Below, piece by piece: positions 16,965 to 25,903 of a stretch of DNA of 41,618 nt. Every line of letters begins with the position of its first letter. Positions within the stretch are counted from its first letter, which is position 1. Below the pieces are notes generated by a model. It had not been told where the DNA came from, searched no databases, and worked only from the letters and a program-made list of their open reading frames with translations. This DNA is from Pseudomonas endophytica (GTDB lineage: Bacteria; Pseudomonadota; Gammaproteobacteria; Pseudomonadales; Pseudomonadaceae): NCBI RefSeq assembly GCF_001411475.1, contig NZ_LLWH01000163.1, positions 1 to 41,618 of the forward strand. The letters are read 5' to 3'. The position numbers were made by a program, and so were the translations under genes.

Positions 16965-18440
16965 ATGAAGCTAAATCGTCACAACCTTGACCATCTGCCT
17001 GACAACGTCACAAAACCGACCTACCTTGCCAGTGACACTCAGCACGGGATCGCCCATATAGGGGTCGGCGGTTTTCACCGTGCGCATCAGGCGTTTTATA
17101 CCCATGCACTGCTGGATCAGGGGCGCGATCTGGACTGGCGTATTTGTGGCATCGGCCTGCGCCCCGAAGACCGTCAGATACGCGATGATCTGGCCGCTCA
17201 AGACTACCTGTACACCTTGAATGAGCTGGGTAATAGTGACCCTACGCAAAGCCGCATCATAGGTTCAATCGGTAATCTGCTGTTGGCTGAAGACAGCATT
17301 CAAACGGTACTCGACAAGCTGGCCAGCCCACAGATACGCATTGTCTCGCTGACGATCACCGAAGGTGGTTACTGCATTGATGACAGCAGTGGTGAGTTTA
17401 GGTCTTCACTGCCGCAGATCCAGCAGGATCTAGCGCATCCTGAATCGCCACGCACAGTTTTTGCTGTGCTGTGTGCGGCGCTTGCTCAGCGCCGTGCCGA
17501 TAACACGCCGCCCTTTACCGTCATGTCATGCGATAACTTGCCGCATAACGGTCACGTGGCTCGTAAAGCTCTACTGGCGTATGCAGCCCTCAGCAATCCT
17601 GAACTACACGACTGGATCGCCGCCAACGTCAACTTTCCCAATGCCATGGTGGATCGCATCACCCCCATCACCAGCCCCACCCAACGCCTGCAATTACATG
17701 CACAGTTGGGTATCGACGATGCCGCACCGGTAGTTTGCGAGCCGTTTAGCCAATGGGTACTCGAAGACCGATTCAGTCACGGCCGCCCGGCTTGGGAAAC
17801 CGTTGGCGTACAGTTCACCGATGACGTGACACCCTACGAAGACATGAAGATCAAACTGCTTAACGGCAGCCATCTCGCCCTGACCTATCTGGGCTTTTTG
17901 AAGGGCTATCGCTTTGTTCACGAAACCCTGAGCGATCCTTTATTTGTCGCTTACCTTCGAGCCTACATGGACTTGGACGTCACCCCACAGCTGGCACCGG
18001 TACCGGGTATTGACCTCAGCCACTATAAAAATACCTTGATAACGCGATTTTCCAATCAGGCGATTGCCGACCAACTGGAGCGTGTGTGCTCTGATGGCTC
18101 ATCGAAACTCCCCAAGTTCATCGTCCCGACTATTAACCGCTTGATCGCCGATGGCGCTGAATTGAAGCGGGCCGCCTTGGTGGTTGCCGCGTGGGCGCTG
18201 TACCTCAAGGGCATTGATGAAAACGGCCAGACGTATGTGATTTCTGACCCTCGGGCGCAAGCCTGCCAAGCGCTGGTGCTTGACGAGCAACGCCTCACGC
18301 AACGCTTGCTGGAGGATGAGGCGATCTTCGGGACGGCGATTGCTCAATCAGCGGCATTTGTCGAAGCGTTTGAGTGGTGCCTGAGCAGTTTGCGCGAAGT
18401 CGGGGTCAGCGCAACGTTGGAGCGCTTGGCAGCGCAGTAA
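16965..18440 (+). CDS. mtlD: Mannitol 2-dehydrogenase
   Basis: A 491-residue protein close to the P. fluorescens mannitol 2-dehydrogenase throughout (start MKLNRHNL; GIAHIGVGGFHRAHQAFYT for NAD binding; TVMSCDNLPHNG; PNAMVDRITPITSPT). The catalytic lysine, asparagine and histidine are present in KIKLLNGSHLALTYLG. It oxidises D-mannitol to D-fructose (and D-arabitol to D-xylulose in the family) with NAD. The next gene encodes the fructokinase that would phosphorylate the product. In P. fluorescens these genes belong to mtlEFGKDYZ; here the transporter genes, mtlY and mtlR are not beside it. Confidence 0.94.
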   Translation: MKLNRHNLDHLPDNVTKPTYLASDTQHGIAHIGVGGFHRAHQAFYTHALLDQGRDLDWRICGIGLRPEDRQIRDDLAAQDYLYTLNELGNSDPTQSRIIGSIGNLLLAEDSIQTVLDKLASPQIRIVSLTITEGGYCIDDSSGEFRSSLPQIQQDLAHPESPRTVFAVLCAALAQRRADNTPPFTVMSCDNLPHNGHVARKALLAYAALSNPELHDWIAANVNFPNAMVDRITPITSPTQRLQLHAQLGIDDAAPVVCEPFSQWVLEDRFSHGRPAWETVGVQFTDDVTPYEDMKIKLLNGSHLALTYLGFLKGYRFVHETLSDPLFVAYLRAYMDLDVTPQLAPVPGIDLSHYKNTLITRFSNQAIADQLERVCSDGSSKLPKFIVPTINRLIADGAELKRAALVVAAWALYLKGIDENGQTYVISDPRAQACQALVLDEQRLTQRLLEDEAIFGTAIAQSAAFVEAFEWCLSSLREVGVSATLERLAAQ

Positions 18441-18514
18441 TCCGCCCTGCCCACCTATAAACAGACCTATCAGCGTTACCGAGAACAGGTAAGCGCCTTA
18501 ATCGAGTAAAACTT

Positions 18515-19453
18515 ATGTATCTGGTATGCGGTGAAGCGTTATTTGATTTTTTCGCACAAGAGAACAACGGTGAACACCTTAATACAGTGGGGTTTAAGGC
18601 GATTGCCGGAGGCTCGCCTTTCAACGTGGCCGTAGGTTTGCGCCGACTGGGTGTCCAGGCCGGGTTGTTTGCTGGGCTTTCAACGGACTACTTGGGCAAG
18701 CGCCTCAAACACGTATTGTTGGACGAAGGCGTTGACGATCAGTACTGGTGCGCGATTGATGCGCCTACCACACTGGCCATGGTCGCACTGGACACCCACG
18801 GCGTGCCCAACTACAGCTTTCGCGGTGAAGGATGCGCCGACCGGCAACTGCACGCTCATCATTTGCCAACCTTAGGGCCAGAGGTGCGGGGTCTGCACAT
18901 AGGGTCATTTTCGTTGGTGGTGCCACCGATTGCCGACACACTGCTCGCGTTGGTACAGCGCGAAAGCGGCAAACGCCTGATTAGCCTAGATCCCAATGTG
19001 CGCTTAAATCCTGAGCCGGATATTGAGGTCTGGCGTAAACGGATCAACCAACTCATTCCCTACGCCGATCTAATAAAAGTAAGCGATGAAGATCTTGAGT
19101 TGCTGTATCCGGGGCGCGATCCACTTGAGATCGCACACGCTTGGTTGAGTCAACGCTGTCAGTTGGTATTTCTCACACGCGGTGCCCAAGGCGCCAGTGT
19201 AGTAAGCCGTGCGCACGGGCAGTGGTCGGTGCCTGCTCAATCGGTGACCGTTGCCGACACCGTCGGCGCGGGTGATACCTTTCAGGCTGCGGTCATTGCT
19301 TGGTTGACCGAACAGCAACTGGATTCAATTGAAGGTTTGCAGCAACTGAGTAAAACCCAACTTGCCGCCCTGCTCGACTTCGCCAGCCGCGCTGCCGCGC
19401 TGACCTGCAGTAAGACCGGCCCGGATTTGCCTTACCGCAAACAACTGGGTTAA
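18515..19453 (+). CDS. mtlZ: Fructokinase (PfkB family), mannitol pathway
   Basis: A 312-residue ribokinase/PfkB-family sugar kinase with the N-terminal CGEALFDFF and AGGSPFNVAVGLRRLG and the C-terminal catalytic signature DTVGAGDTFQAA, in which the last aspartate is the base. It phosphorylates fructose to fructose 6-phosphate. It follows mtlD by 74 bases on the same strand, as mtlZ follows in mannitol operons, but the xylulokinase gene mtlY usually found between them is absent. Confidence 0.9.
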   Translation: MYLVCGEALFDFFAQENNGEHLNTVGFKAIAGGSPFNVAVGLRRLGVQAGLFAGLSTDYLGKRLKHVLLDEGVDDQYWCAIDAPTTLAMVALDTHGVPNYSFRGEGCADRQLHAHHLPTLGPEVRGLHIGSFSLVVPPIADTLLALVQRESGKRLISLDPNVRLNPEPDIEVWRKRINQLIPYADLIKVSDEDLELLYPGRDPLEIAHAWLSQRCQLVFLTRGAQGASVVSRAHGQWSVPAQSVTVADTVGAGDTFQAAVIAWLTEQQLDSIEGLQQLSKTQLAALLDFASRAAALTCSKTGPDLPYRKQLG

Positions 19454-19743
19454 CCCCTGTATTGAATCGAGCGGCTCGTGTTCTATTGGCGTCGGCATAG
19501 CCCGCGATATAGCCCGCGAGCGCGCTCGTCACAGGTCAATTTGCCTTTAAGGTGCTGAGCTAAGGAACGATGCCGACCACAGTTGGTCGAAGGCTCAAGG
19601 CCACGCGTGGAGGCCAAAGCCCGCGGTGGCGATGCATGAGCAAGCTGAGTCATTTCAAAACAGGCTTTTAATAACATTAATAGCCTTTAGCCGCCATCCG
19701 GCATTAAATACCCATCTTTAAGCTTTACTCTCGGGACTTATCC
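19454..19743. other. Intergenic region, no convincing gene
   Basis: A 290-base stretch between mtlZ and the histidine kinase. A 64-codon frame on the minus strand (19483-19677, ...RGLEPSTNCGRHRSLAQ...) fills most of it but has no recognisable domain or ribosome-binding site. The part nearest the kinase is AT-rich and probably holds its promoter. Confidence 0.4.
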
Positions 19744-21492
19744 ATGAGCGCCGTTTTTTCAAATCGCCAACTTGCGGCGTTGGCAAACAGCCCATTGGGC
19801 AAGGTCACACAATGGCCACAAAGCCTGTTAACCAGTTCGCAAATGGTCATGCACTCCCCCATGCCTATGTTGCTGCTGTGGGGCAATGAGCGGACGCAAA
19901 TTTACAACGATAGTTTCGCTGCCTTAGCGGGTAACAAGCATCCGGCAGGCTTTGCTCAGTCCGTTCATTTCAGCTGGCCGGAATATCCAGAGTTCATTCG
20001 TACGGTGATTGAGTCAGTTTGGGCGGGGCAAAGCCGCTCGTATCTGGACCAGTATTTCCTTTATCCAGATCAGAAACACGTCACCGAACTGTATCTGGAC
20101 CTGACCTTTAGCCCTGTGCGCGATGAGCAAGGCCAAGTGGCCGGGCTCTTGATGACGGCGGTCAAGACCTCACGTCGCAGGCGCACTGCAATCAAGTTGC
20201 GCCAACGCTCACTGGCCAGTCGTAAAGCGCAACACGAAACAGAAGAGCGCTTACAACTGGCACTGACAGCCACCAACGGGGTTGGGACGTGGGACTGGAA
20301 TATTGATCAAGACCTGTTTGTGACTGACAGCCGCTTTGCACAAATGCACGGCATCGAACCTCAACTCTCTGGGCAACTGCCAATCACTGCTTACCTGCAC
20401 GGCGTTCATCCTGAAGACCGCGGATTACTGACCCGCTCGATCAGGGAGTGTCTATCCAAGCATGGCGAGTACTCACAAGAATATCGCTTGCTGAATCTCG
20501 ACGGCACTGTGCGCTGGATCTTTGCACGAGGCCGGTGTTTCTCCGGTCGCCCAGGCAGCGCTCAGCGCTTTATGGGGGCAGCGCTGGACATCACAGAGCG
20601 CAAAAAAACCGAACAAGCCTTGCTCAACCTCAATGAAACCCTTGAGTTGCGAGTAGCGCAGCGCACTCAGGCTTTGGCCGAAGCGAACGAGCAACTGCAA
20701 CGCGAGATGCAAGAACGCGAACGGGCTGAAGAAGCGTTGCGGCATGCACAAAAAATGGAAGCAGTCGGACAGCTGACCGGCGGAATCGCTCACGATTTCA
20801 ACAATTTGCTCACCGGAATTATCGGTAGCTTAGATTTGATGAAGCGATATATCGCGGCCGGAAGAATCACTGAAGTCGGCAGATTCACTGATGCTGCCGT
20901 GACTTCAGCGCAACGCGCCGCTGCATTGACCCATCGTTTGTTGGCGTTTTCCCGCCGTCAATCACTGGACCGCAGACCGTTAGACCCCAATCAATTGGTG
21001 AGCTCTTTGCAAACGCTGTTCAGCAGTACTAAAGGCGCCCATATCGACTTACGGGTTGAGCTGGGCGATGACATTTGGACTGTTAACACTGACAGCGGTC
21101 AACTCGAAAGCGCCCTGCTTAACCTGATTATCAATGCCCGTGATGCCATGCCTGACGGCGGAGAGCTCGTGGTCAGAACCGCCAATACTTTCTTGTCCCA
21201 CAGCCACACCAGCGCTCTTGAGCCAATCAAAGCCGGGGACTATGTGATGTTTGAGGTCAGCGACAATGGTTCGGGCATGACCCCGCAGATTCTCGCCAAA
21301 GCTTTTGACCCCTTTTTCACCACCAAGCCGGTCGGCCAAGGCACAGGCTTGGGATTGTCGATGATTTACGGGTTTGCGCAGCAGTCAGGCGGGCACGTCA
21401 GCATCATCAGCGAAAGTGGCACTGGCACCCGCGTACGCTTGCACTTGCCGCGCTATCACGCGAAAACTCAGGTATTATCCGCGCCCTCGTAA
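19744..21492 (+). CDS. PAS-domain sensor histidine kinase, no receiver
   Basis: A 582-residue soluble kinase: an N-terminal PAS-like domain (about 15-140), a PAS/PAC domain (about 165-295, ending GAALDITERKK), a coiled coil (about 300-340), a HisKA box GGIAHDFNNLLTGIIGSLD with the phospho-acceptor His near residue 349, then N box NLIINARDAMPDGG, G1 DNGSGM, F box FDPFFTTKP and G2 GTGLGLSM. There is no membrane segment, so it senses a cytoplasmic signal. Proteins of this HDFNNLL type very often end in a receiver domain; this one stops after the ATPase domain (RLHLPRYHAKTQVLSAPS), and no response-regulator gene follows. The partner is unknown. Confidence 0.88.
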   Translation: MSAVFSNRQLAALANSPLGKVTQWPQSLLTSSQMVMHSPMPMLLLWGNERTQIYNDSFAALAGNKHPAGFAQSVHFSWPEYPEFIRTVIESVWAGQSRSYLDQYFLYPDQKHVTELYLDLTFSPVRDEQGQVAGLLMTAVKTSRRRRTAIKLRQRSLASRKAQHETEERLQLALTATNGVGTWDWNIDQDLFVTDSRFAQMHGIEPQLSGQLPITAYLHGVHPEDRGLLTRSIRECLSKHGEYSQEYRLLNLDGTVRWIFARGRCFSGRPGSAQRFMGAALDITERKKTEQALLNLNETLELRVAQRTQALAEANEQLQREMQERERAEEALRHAQKMEAVGQLTGGIAHDFNNLLTGIIGSLDLMKRYIAAGRITEVGRFTDAAVTSAQRAAALTHRLLAFSRRQSLDRRPLDPNQLVSSLQTLFSSTKGAHIDLRVELGDDIWTVNTDSGQLESALLNLIINARDAMPDGGELVVRTANTFLSHSHTSALEPIKAGDYVMFEVSDNGSGMTPQILAKAFDPFFTTKPVGQGTGLGLSMIYGFAQQSGGHVSIISESGTGTRVRLHLPRYHAKTQVLSAPS

Positions 21493-21522
21493 AATGGTCC
21501 TCAGTTGTAAGGTACAGGTCTT

Positions 21523-21798
21523 ATGAAAGCCCAAGCCCGCCATATTTTGGTAAAAACCGCCGAAGAAGCCGAGTCGCTCAAGCAGCGTATTGCTAAAGGC
21601 GAAGCCTTCGATGTGCTGGCGAAAAAGTTCTCCACCTGCCCGTCCGGCAAACGCGGCGGGGATTTGGGCGAAGTGCGTCCGGGCCAGATGGTTGGGGTCA
21701 TTGACCAAATCATCTTTAAAAAGCCGCTGCGCGTGGTACACGGCCCTGTTAAGAGCAAGTTCGGTTATCACTTGGTACAGGTGTTCTTTCGCGACTGA
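21523..21798 (+). CDS. ppiC: Small parvulin-type peptidyl-prolyl cis-trans isomerase
   Basis: A 91-residue single-domain parvulin: ARHILVKTAEEAESL, FDVLAKKFSTCPSGKRGGDLGEV, GPVKSKFGYHLVQV, matching E. coli PpiC (Par10) in length and motifs, including the two histidines and the cysteine of the active site. It has no signal peptide and should act in the cytoplasm. It starts 30 bases after the histidine kinase stop on the same strand, so read-through is possible, but no functional link is evident. Confidence 0.93.
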   Translation: MKAQARHILVKTAEEAESLKQRIAKGEAFDVLAKKFSTCPSGKRGGDLGEVRPGQMVGVIDQIIFKKPLRVVHGPVKSKFGYHLVQVFFRD

Positions 21799-21815
21799 AC
21801 ATCGCCGCCAAGCAA

Positions 21816-24068
21816 TCAATGTAATTGCCACCAACTGGGCAGTAACTGCTGCACTTTAGGATCGGCAAAGCGGTCATCGATCAGAAACACAGCGCCTTGA
21901 TCGCTTTGGGTACGGATCACCCGCCCAGCTGCCTGAACGACTTTTTGCACCCCCGGATACAGGTAGGTGTAGTCATACCCCGCGCCAAACAGCTTGGCCA
22001 TGCGCTGCTTGATTTGCTCATTGACCGGATTCAATTGCGCCAACCCAAGGGTGGCGACAAACGCGCCGATCAATCGTGCGCCCGGCAAGTCGATGCCTTC
22101 ACCAAAAGCTCCGCCTAAAACCGCAAAGCCGACTCCTTGACTCGACAAGGTGAATTGATCGAGAAAGCCTTGGCGCGCTGTTTCATCCATGCGCCGCGAT
22201 TGCAGCCACTGCGGCACATGCGGATGGCGTTCAGCAAGCAACTGCGCGACCTGTTGCAGATAGTCAAAGCTACTAAAAAACGCCAGATAGTTGCCAGGGC
22301 GCCGCTCGAACTGGCGAGCGATTAACTCAACGATCGGTGCCAAGGACGCCTCGCGATGCACATAGCGAGTCGAAATTTGGCTGACCACCTGAACGCTCAG
22401 TTGCTGCGCGCTAAAGGGCGACTCGACGTCAATCCATACCGTGTCGGCAGGTAACCCCAACAAATTGGCGTAGTAAGTACGCGGGCTTAGCGTCGCAGAA
22501 AACAGCACGTTGCTCTGCGCACTGGCCAGTCGCGGGCCGATAAACCCGGCGGGCACAATATTGCGTAGGTTGAGCTGAGATAGACGTCGCTTGCCGCTAT
22601 CGCGGACGCTAACGTCGAATAAAAAGTGCGAGTCATAGAGTTCTGCAACCCGGTTGAACTGCAACGCTTCGAAGTAAAAAGCTTGCAGATTGCTTGTCAG
22701 GCCCTGCGGATGATCGTTGAGGTAGTCACCAATAGCCGTAATGCAACCCGATAAAGCGTTCAGCCATTTAGCCGGCAATTGCGGGTGCACCTGATAAGGG
22801 CCGAGTTGATCTTTATGCAGCGCGTTCCATTCCCGACTTAGGCGTTTGAAGGGTTTGTCCAGGGGTGCCGGGGTGTTCTGACGCAGCGCATTTAAGGTGT
22901 GTTGATCGAGGCTCGCGCTGTACATCTGCCGCGCCCGCTCCACCAGGTTATGAGCCTCGTCTACCAGCGTCGCCACTCGCCATTGGTTGGCTTGGGCCAA
23001 GCCATAGAGCAGCGCTGTGAAGTCGAAGTAATAGTTATAGTCGGCGATAACCAAATCAGCCCAACGGGCCATTTCTTGGCTCAAATAATACGGACATACC
23101 TGGTGCGCCAAGGCAACGCTGCGCAGTGTTTGTTGGTCCAGCGGTGAGTGAGCGACGGCCGCTAAACGTGCAGCGGGTAAACGATCATAGAAGCCTTTAG
23201 CCAATGGGCAGGCATCACCGTTGCAGGCATTCTCGGGATACTCACATGCTTTGTCCCGTGCCACCAGTTCCAGCACCCGCAGCGGGGTTTGCACGCTGTT
23301 CTCAAACAGCACTTGCATTGCATCCAACGCTAACTTGCGGCCCGGCGTTTTGGCGGTGAGAAACATTAACGTGTCGAGTTGCTGCTTGGGCATGGCCTTG
23401 ATCAAGGGAAACAAGGTGCCGATGGTTTTACCGATCCCTGTTGGCGCCTGAGCCATCAGGCAGCGGCCACCACTGGCGGTTTTGTACACAGCCTCGGCCA
23501 AGCTGCGTTGCCCGGTACGAAACTGCGCATGCGGGAACGCCAACAACTGCGCCGCCTGATCCCGGGCCTGACGGTGGCGCATCTCCTGCTCAGCCCAGCT
23601 TAAGAACAGCGCGCATTGCTGATTGAAAAACTGCTCAAGATCGTTGGCGCTCCAGAGCTCTTCAACCCGGGTCTCTTTCTCGCTGACAATGTCGAAATAC
23701 ACCAGCGCCAAGTTGAGCGTGGTCAATTGCCGGCTTTGGCATAACAGCCAGCCATACACCCGGGCCTGGGCCCAGTGTAATTGGCGGTGATTGGCCGGGA
23801 TCGAAGTGAAGTCTGCGCGATAGGTTTTGACTTCTTCCAGCACGTTACCTTGCGGGTCATAGCCATCAGCGCGCCCACGCACCAGCAAATTTTGATACTG
23901 ACCTTCAAGGCTGACTTCTGCTTGATACTCGGCACTGCGTCGAGAGGCCACGGTTCGGTGCCCAACAATGCCCTGCTGGGCCGTCGGCGAAGGGGTAAAA
24001 CGCAAATCAAGGTCCCCGACTTTGGCCGTGAACTCGCACAGGGCGCGGACTGCTACGCGATAACTCAA
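21816..24068 (-). CDS. Nuclease-helicase fusion: PD-(D/E)XK domain plus XPD/DinG-type helicase
   Basis: About 750 residues. The N-terminal part has a PD-(D/E)XK nuclease pattern (VRGRADGYD then VLEEVKTYRAD). A superfamily-2 helicase of the XPD/DinG type follows, with Walker A APTGIGKT, an iron-sulphur cysteine set (CEYPENACNGDACPLAKG plus a later CPYY), the DEAH box LVDEAHNL and motif VI QAAGRVIRTQSDQGAVFLIDD. It should unwind DNA 5' to 3'. The start is taken as the TTG at 24068, which overlaps the stop of the upstream gene (TTGA), has AGGA about 10 bases upstream and gives the natural beginning SYRVAVRALCEFTAKVGDLD; in-frame ATGs at 24086 and 24128 lack ribosome-binding sites. Coupling to the VRR-NUC gene suggests a joint repair role. 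Confidence 0.9.
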   Translation of the reverse strand: MSYRVAVRALCEFTAKVGDLDLRFTPSPTAQQGIVGHRTVASRRSAEYQAEVSLEGQYQNLLVRGRADGYDPQGNVLEEVKTYRADFTSIPANHRQLHWAQARVYGWLLCQSRQLTTLNLALVYFDIVSEKETRVEELWSANDLEQFFNQQCALFLSWAEQEMRHRQARDQAAQLLAFPHAQFRTGQRSLAEAVYKTASGGRCLMAQAPTGIGKTIGTLFPLIKAMPKQQLDTLMFLTAKTPGRKLALDAMQVLFENSVQTPLRVLELVARDKACEYPENACNGDACPLAKGFYDRLPAARLAAVAHSPLDQQTLRSVALAHQVCPYYLSQEMARWADLVIADYNYYFDFTALLYGLAQANQWRVATLVDEAHNLVERARQMYSASLDQHTLNALRQNTPAPLDKPFKRLSREWNALHKDQLGPYQVHPQLPAKWLNALSGCITAIGDYLNDHPQGLTSNLQAFYFEALQFNRVAELYDSHFLFDVSVRDSGKRRLSQLNLRNIVPAGFIGPRLASAQSNVLFSATLSPRTYYANLLGLPADTVWIDVESPFSAQQLSVQVVSQISTRYVHREASLAPIVELIARQFERRPGNYLAFFSSFDYLQQVAQLLAERHPHVPQWLQSRRMDETARQGFLDQFTLSSQGVGFAVLGGAFGEGIDLPGARLIGAFVATLGLAQLNPVNEQIKQRMAKLFGAGYDYTYLYPGVQKVVQAAGRVIRTQSDQGAVFLIDDRFADPKVQQLLPSWWQLH

Positions 24069-25720
24069 GCGCCCAGATCCTGCCATTGCACGTAACACAC
24101 CGTAACGGGCATGTGATGTTGCTCGCATAACGCGAGCCAGCGCAGTTGGTTGTCTTGCAGGCGATCACCGGGGCCTTTGACTTCGATCATGCGGTAGGTC
24201 TTTTGCTCAGGCCAAAACTGAATGAGATCGGGCATGCCTGCGCGATTGGTTTTGATGTCTTGCAGTAATCGCTTAAACCACACCTTCAAGTGCTCAGGTG
24301 GCAAGCACTGCAAAGCGTCCTCCAGCAAGCTTTCACTTAGATAGCTCCAAGCCACAAAAGGTGACTGCACACCGAATTTAGCCGCGTAGGTAGCGCGTAG
24401 CGTGTCCCGGTAATCAGCGCTATCCAATTGCGCGAGGCAAGCATCAAACAAATCCACACGTCGGGAGTAGAAGTCTTGCTCAAGCAAATCGGCGGGACCA
24501 CTTTGATAGGGATGAAAAAAAGCTCCCGGCAACGGGGCAAAAATAGCGGACCAGCACAGCAACCCGAACAGCCCGTTGATCAGCGTATTTTCAACGTAAT
24601 ACACCGGGGCTTCGGGCGTTTGCAGATAGCTCAAGACGTTGAACTCCACGGACAGCGCTTCATCGCGCCCAAGGCTGAGGTCTAGGCGTTTGATCGGCAG
24701 AGCCTTGGGCTTAGCCAGTGCAGCTAAACCCAGTTTGCGACGCAGACGGGGCAGCATCCGCAACAACTGCTGCTGCTCAGAGTCGGTGAATGGCGCCTCG
24801 TCTACCGGCTCAGCCAACGCCATAGCTTGTCCATACTCACCCAGCAACTCCAGCACCCTGATCATGCGTAACCGCGCTTCGGGGTGCAGGCTTAGGCGAT
24901 ACACCTCTAGCGCTTGAGGCCACTCACCCGCCCGTTCGTAGAACTGCCCGATTTGAAACAGCAAACGTGCCCGGCGCCGTTGTAACCAGCGGTTATCCGT
25001 GTGGTAGCTAAGTACCCGACTTTGTATCTCCTGCGCATCGGCCCCAGCTTCAGACGCCGGGCGGCAAGCATGCAAATGCAGATAGCCGTCAATATCGAGC
25101 CGACTGAACAACGCACGTGATTCAGGGCTGAACGCGACCTTTTCGTAAGTAAACAAGCCAAGATCGGCTAACACCAAGTCAGACCAGCTTTGACTCAGGT
25201 TGCCAAAGAACATCAGCCGCAGACAATCGCACAAGGACCGGTGATTAAGGGTGTAGAGGTGTTCATCCAGCTCAGGAAGCCATTGATTCAAGCTTTGTTG
25301 CTGCGCAAAATCGGCAACCAACTGATCCAGCCACTCGGTCTTTTTACCCTTGGGCTGGCTAATATGCGCACTGAAGCGACTTAGAATCTCGGGCTTAGTC
25401 AATACATCAAACACCTCAACCAATGCCAATGGCGCTTGGTCGTTCACCCAGCCTCCCGCTATAAGAGGCAGAGCGGCTGAGCGGGTATCAACGATTTCTG
25501 CATAGTTCAGCTTGCTGGCTCTAAAATGCGCACCTTTGCGCATGACCATACGTACCCACAAAGCTTGTGAAGCCGCTGGCAACTGACTGAACCCGACGAT
25601 GAACTGCTGCTCTTCAAGGCTTAGGACATCCTCATAGCGGGCCGCCACCCAATCGAGTACATGCTGAAAATTTTTGAGGTAGTAGAACGGATCTTCAAGG
25701 GGATCTGAAATCACAGGCAA
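24065..25720 (-). CDS. FAN1-like VRR-NUC nuclease
   Basis: A 551-residue protein with the VRR-NUC nuclease at the C-terminus: AGMPDLIQFWP supplies the aspartate, and MIEVKGPGDRLQDNQLRW supplies the E-x-K pair and the conserved glutamine. The N-terminal and middle parts (FYYLKNFQHVLDWVAARYEDVLS; helical repeats around FQIGQFYERAGEWPQALEVYRLSLHPEAR) match bacterial FAN1, a structure-specific 5' flap nuclease and exonuclease that unhooks interstrand crosslinks. Its stop overlaps the TTG start of the helicase gene, so the two are translated as a unit. Length is normal for the bacterial family. Confidence 0.9.
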   Translation of the reverse strand: MPVISDPLEDPFYYLKNFQHVLDWVAARYEDVLSLEEQQFIVGFSQLPAASQALWVRMVMRKGAHFRASKLNYAEIVDTRSAALPLIAGGWVNDQAPLALVEVFDVLTKPEILSRFSAHISQPKGKKTEWLDQLVADFAQQQSLNQWLPELDEHLYTLNHRSLCDCLRLMFFGNLSQSWSDLVLADLGLFTYEKVAFSPESRALFSRLDIDGYLHLHACRPASEAGADAQEIQSRVLSYHTDNRWLQRRRARLLFQIGQFYERAGEWPQALEVYRLSLHPEARLRMIRVLELLGEYGQAMALAEPVDEAPFTDSEQQQLLRMLPRLRRKLGLAALAKPKALPIKRLDLSLGRDEALSVEFNVLSYLQTPEAPVYYVENTLINGLFGLLCWSAIFAPLPGAFFHPYQSGPADLLEQDFYSRRVDLFDACLAQLDSADYRDTLRATYAAKFGVQSPFVAWSYLSESLLEDALQCLPPEHLKVWFKRLLQDIKTNRAGMPDLIQFWPEQKTYRMIEVKGPGDRLQDNQLRWLALCEQHHMPVTVCYVQWQDLGA

Positions 25721-25816
25721 AACAAACCACGGCTTTGATTACTGGTTATGCATACAGATAACAGTTTGCCTAGCGCTCTGGCAAACCCTAATGGATGAGC
25801 GGCTAGTCGGGTCAAG

Positions 25817-25870
25817 TATAGGGGCGATCTTTTTAGCGGCCTTGGAATCATGAGCACGCTCGCCCCTATA
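25817..25870. repeat. Perfect 11-base inverted repeat between two minus-strand genes
   Basis: TATAGGGGCGA (25817-25827) and TCGCCCCTATA (25860-25870) are perfect inverted arms separated by 32 bases. It lies between the 479-residue gene and the FAN1 gene. It may be a terminator-like hairpin, a two-site operator before the FAN1 operon, or the end of a small mobile element. No T-run follows directly on either strand. Confidence 0.5.
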
Positions 25871-25903
25871 AAAACAGTGCCCGCAGTTACGCCGCACAGG
25901 CGC

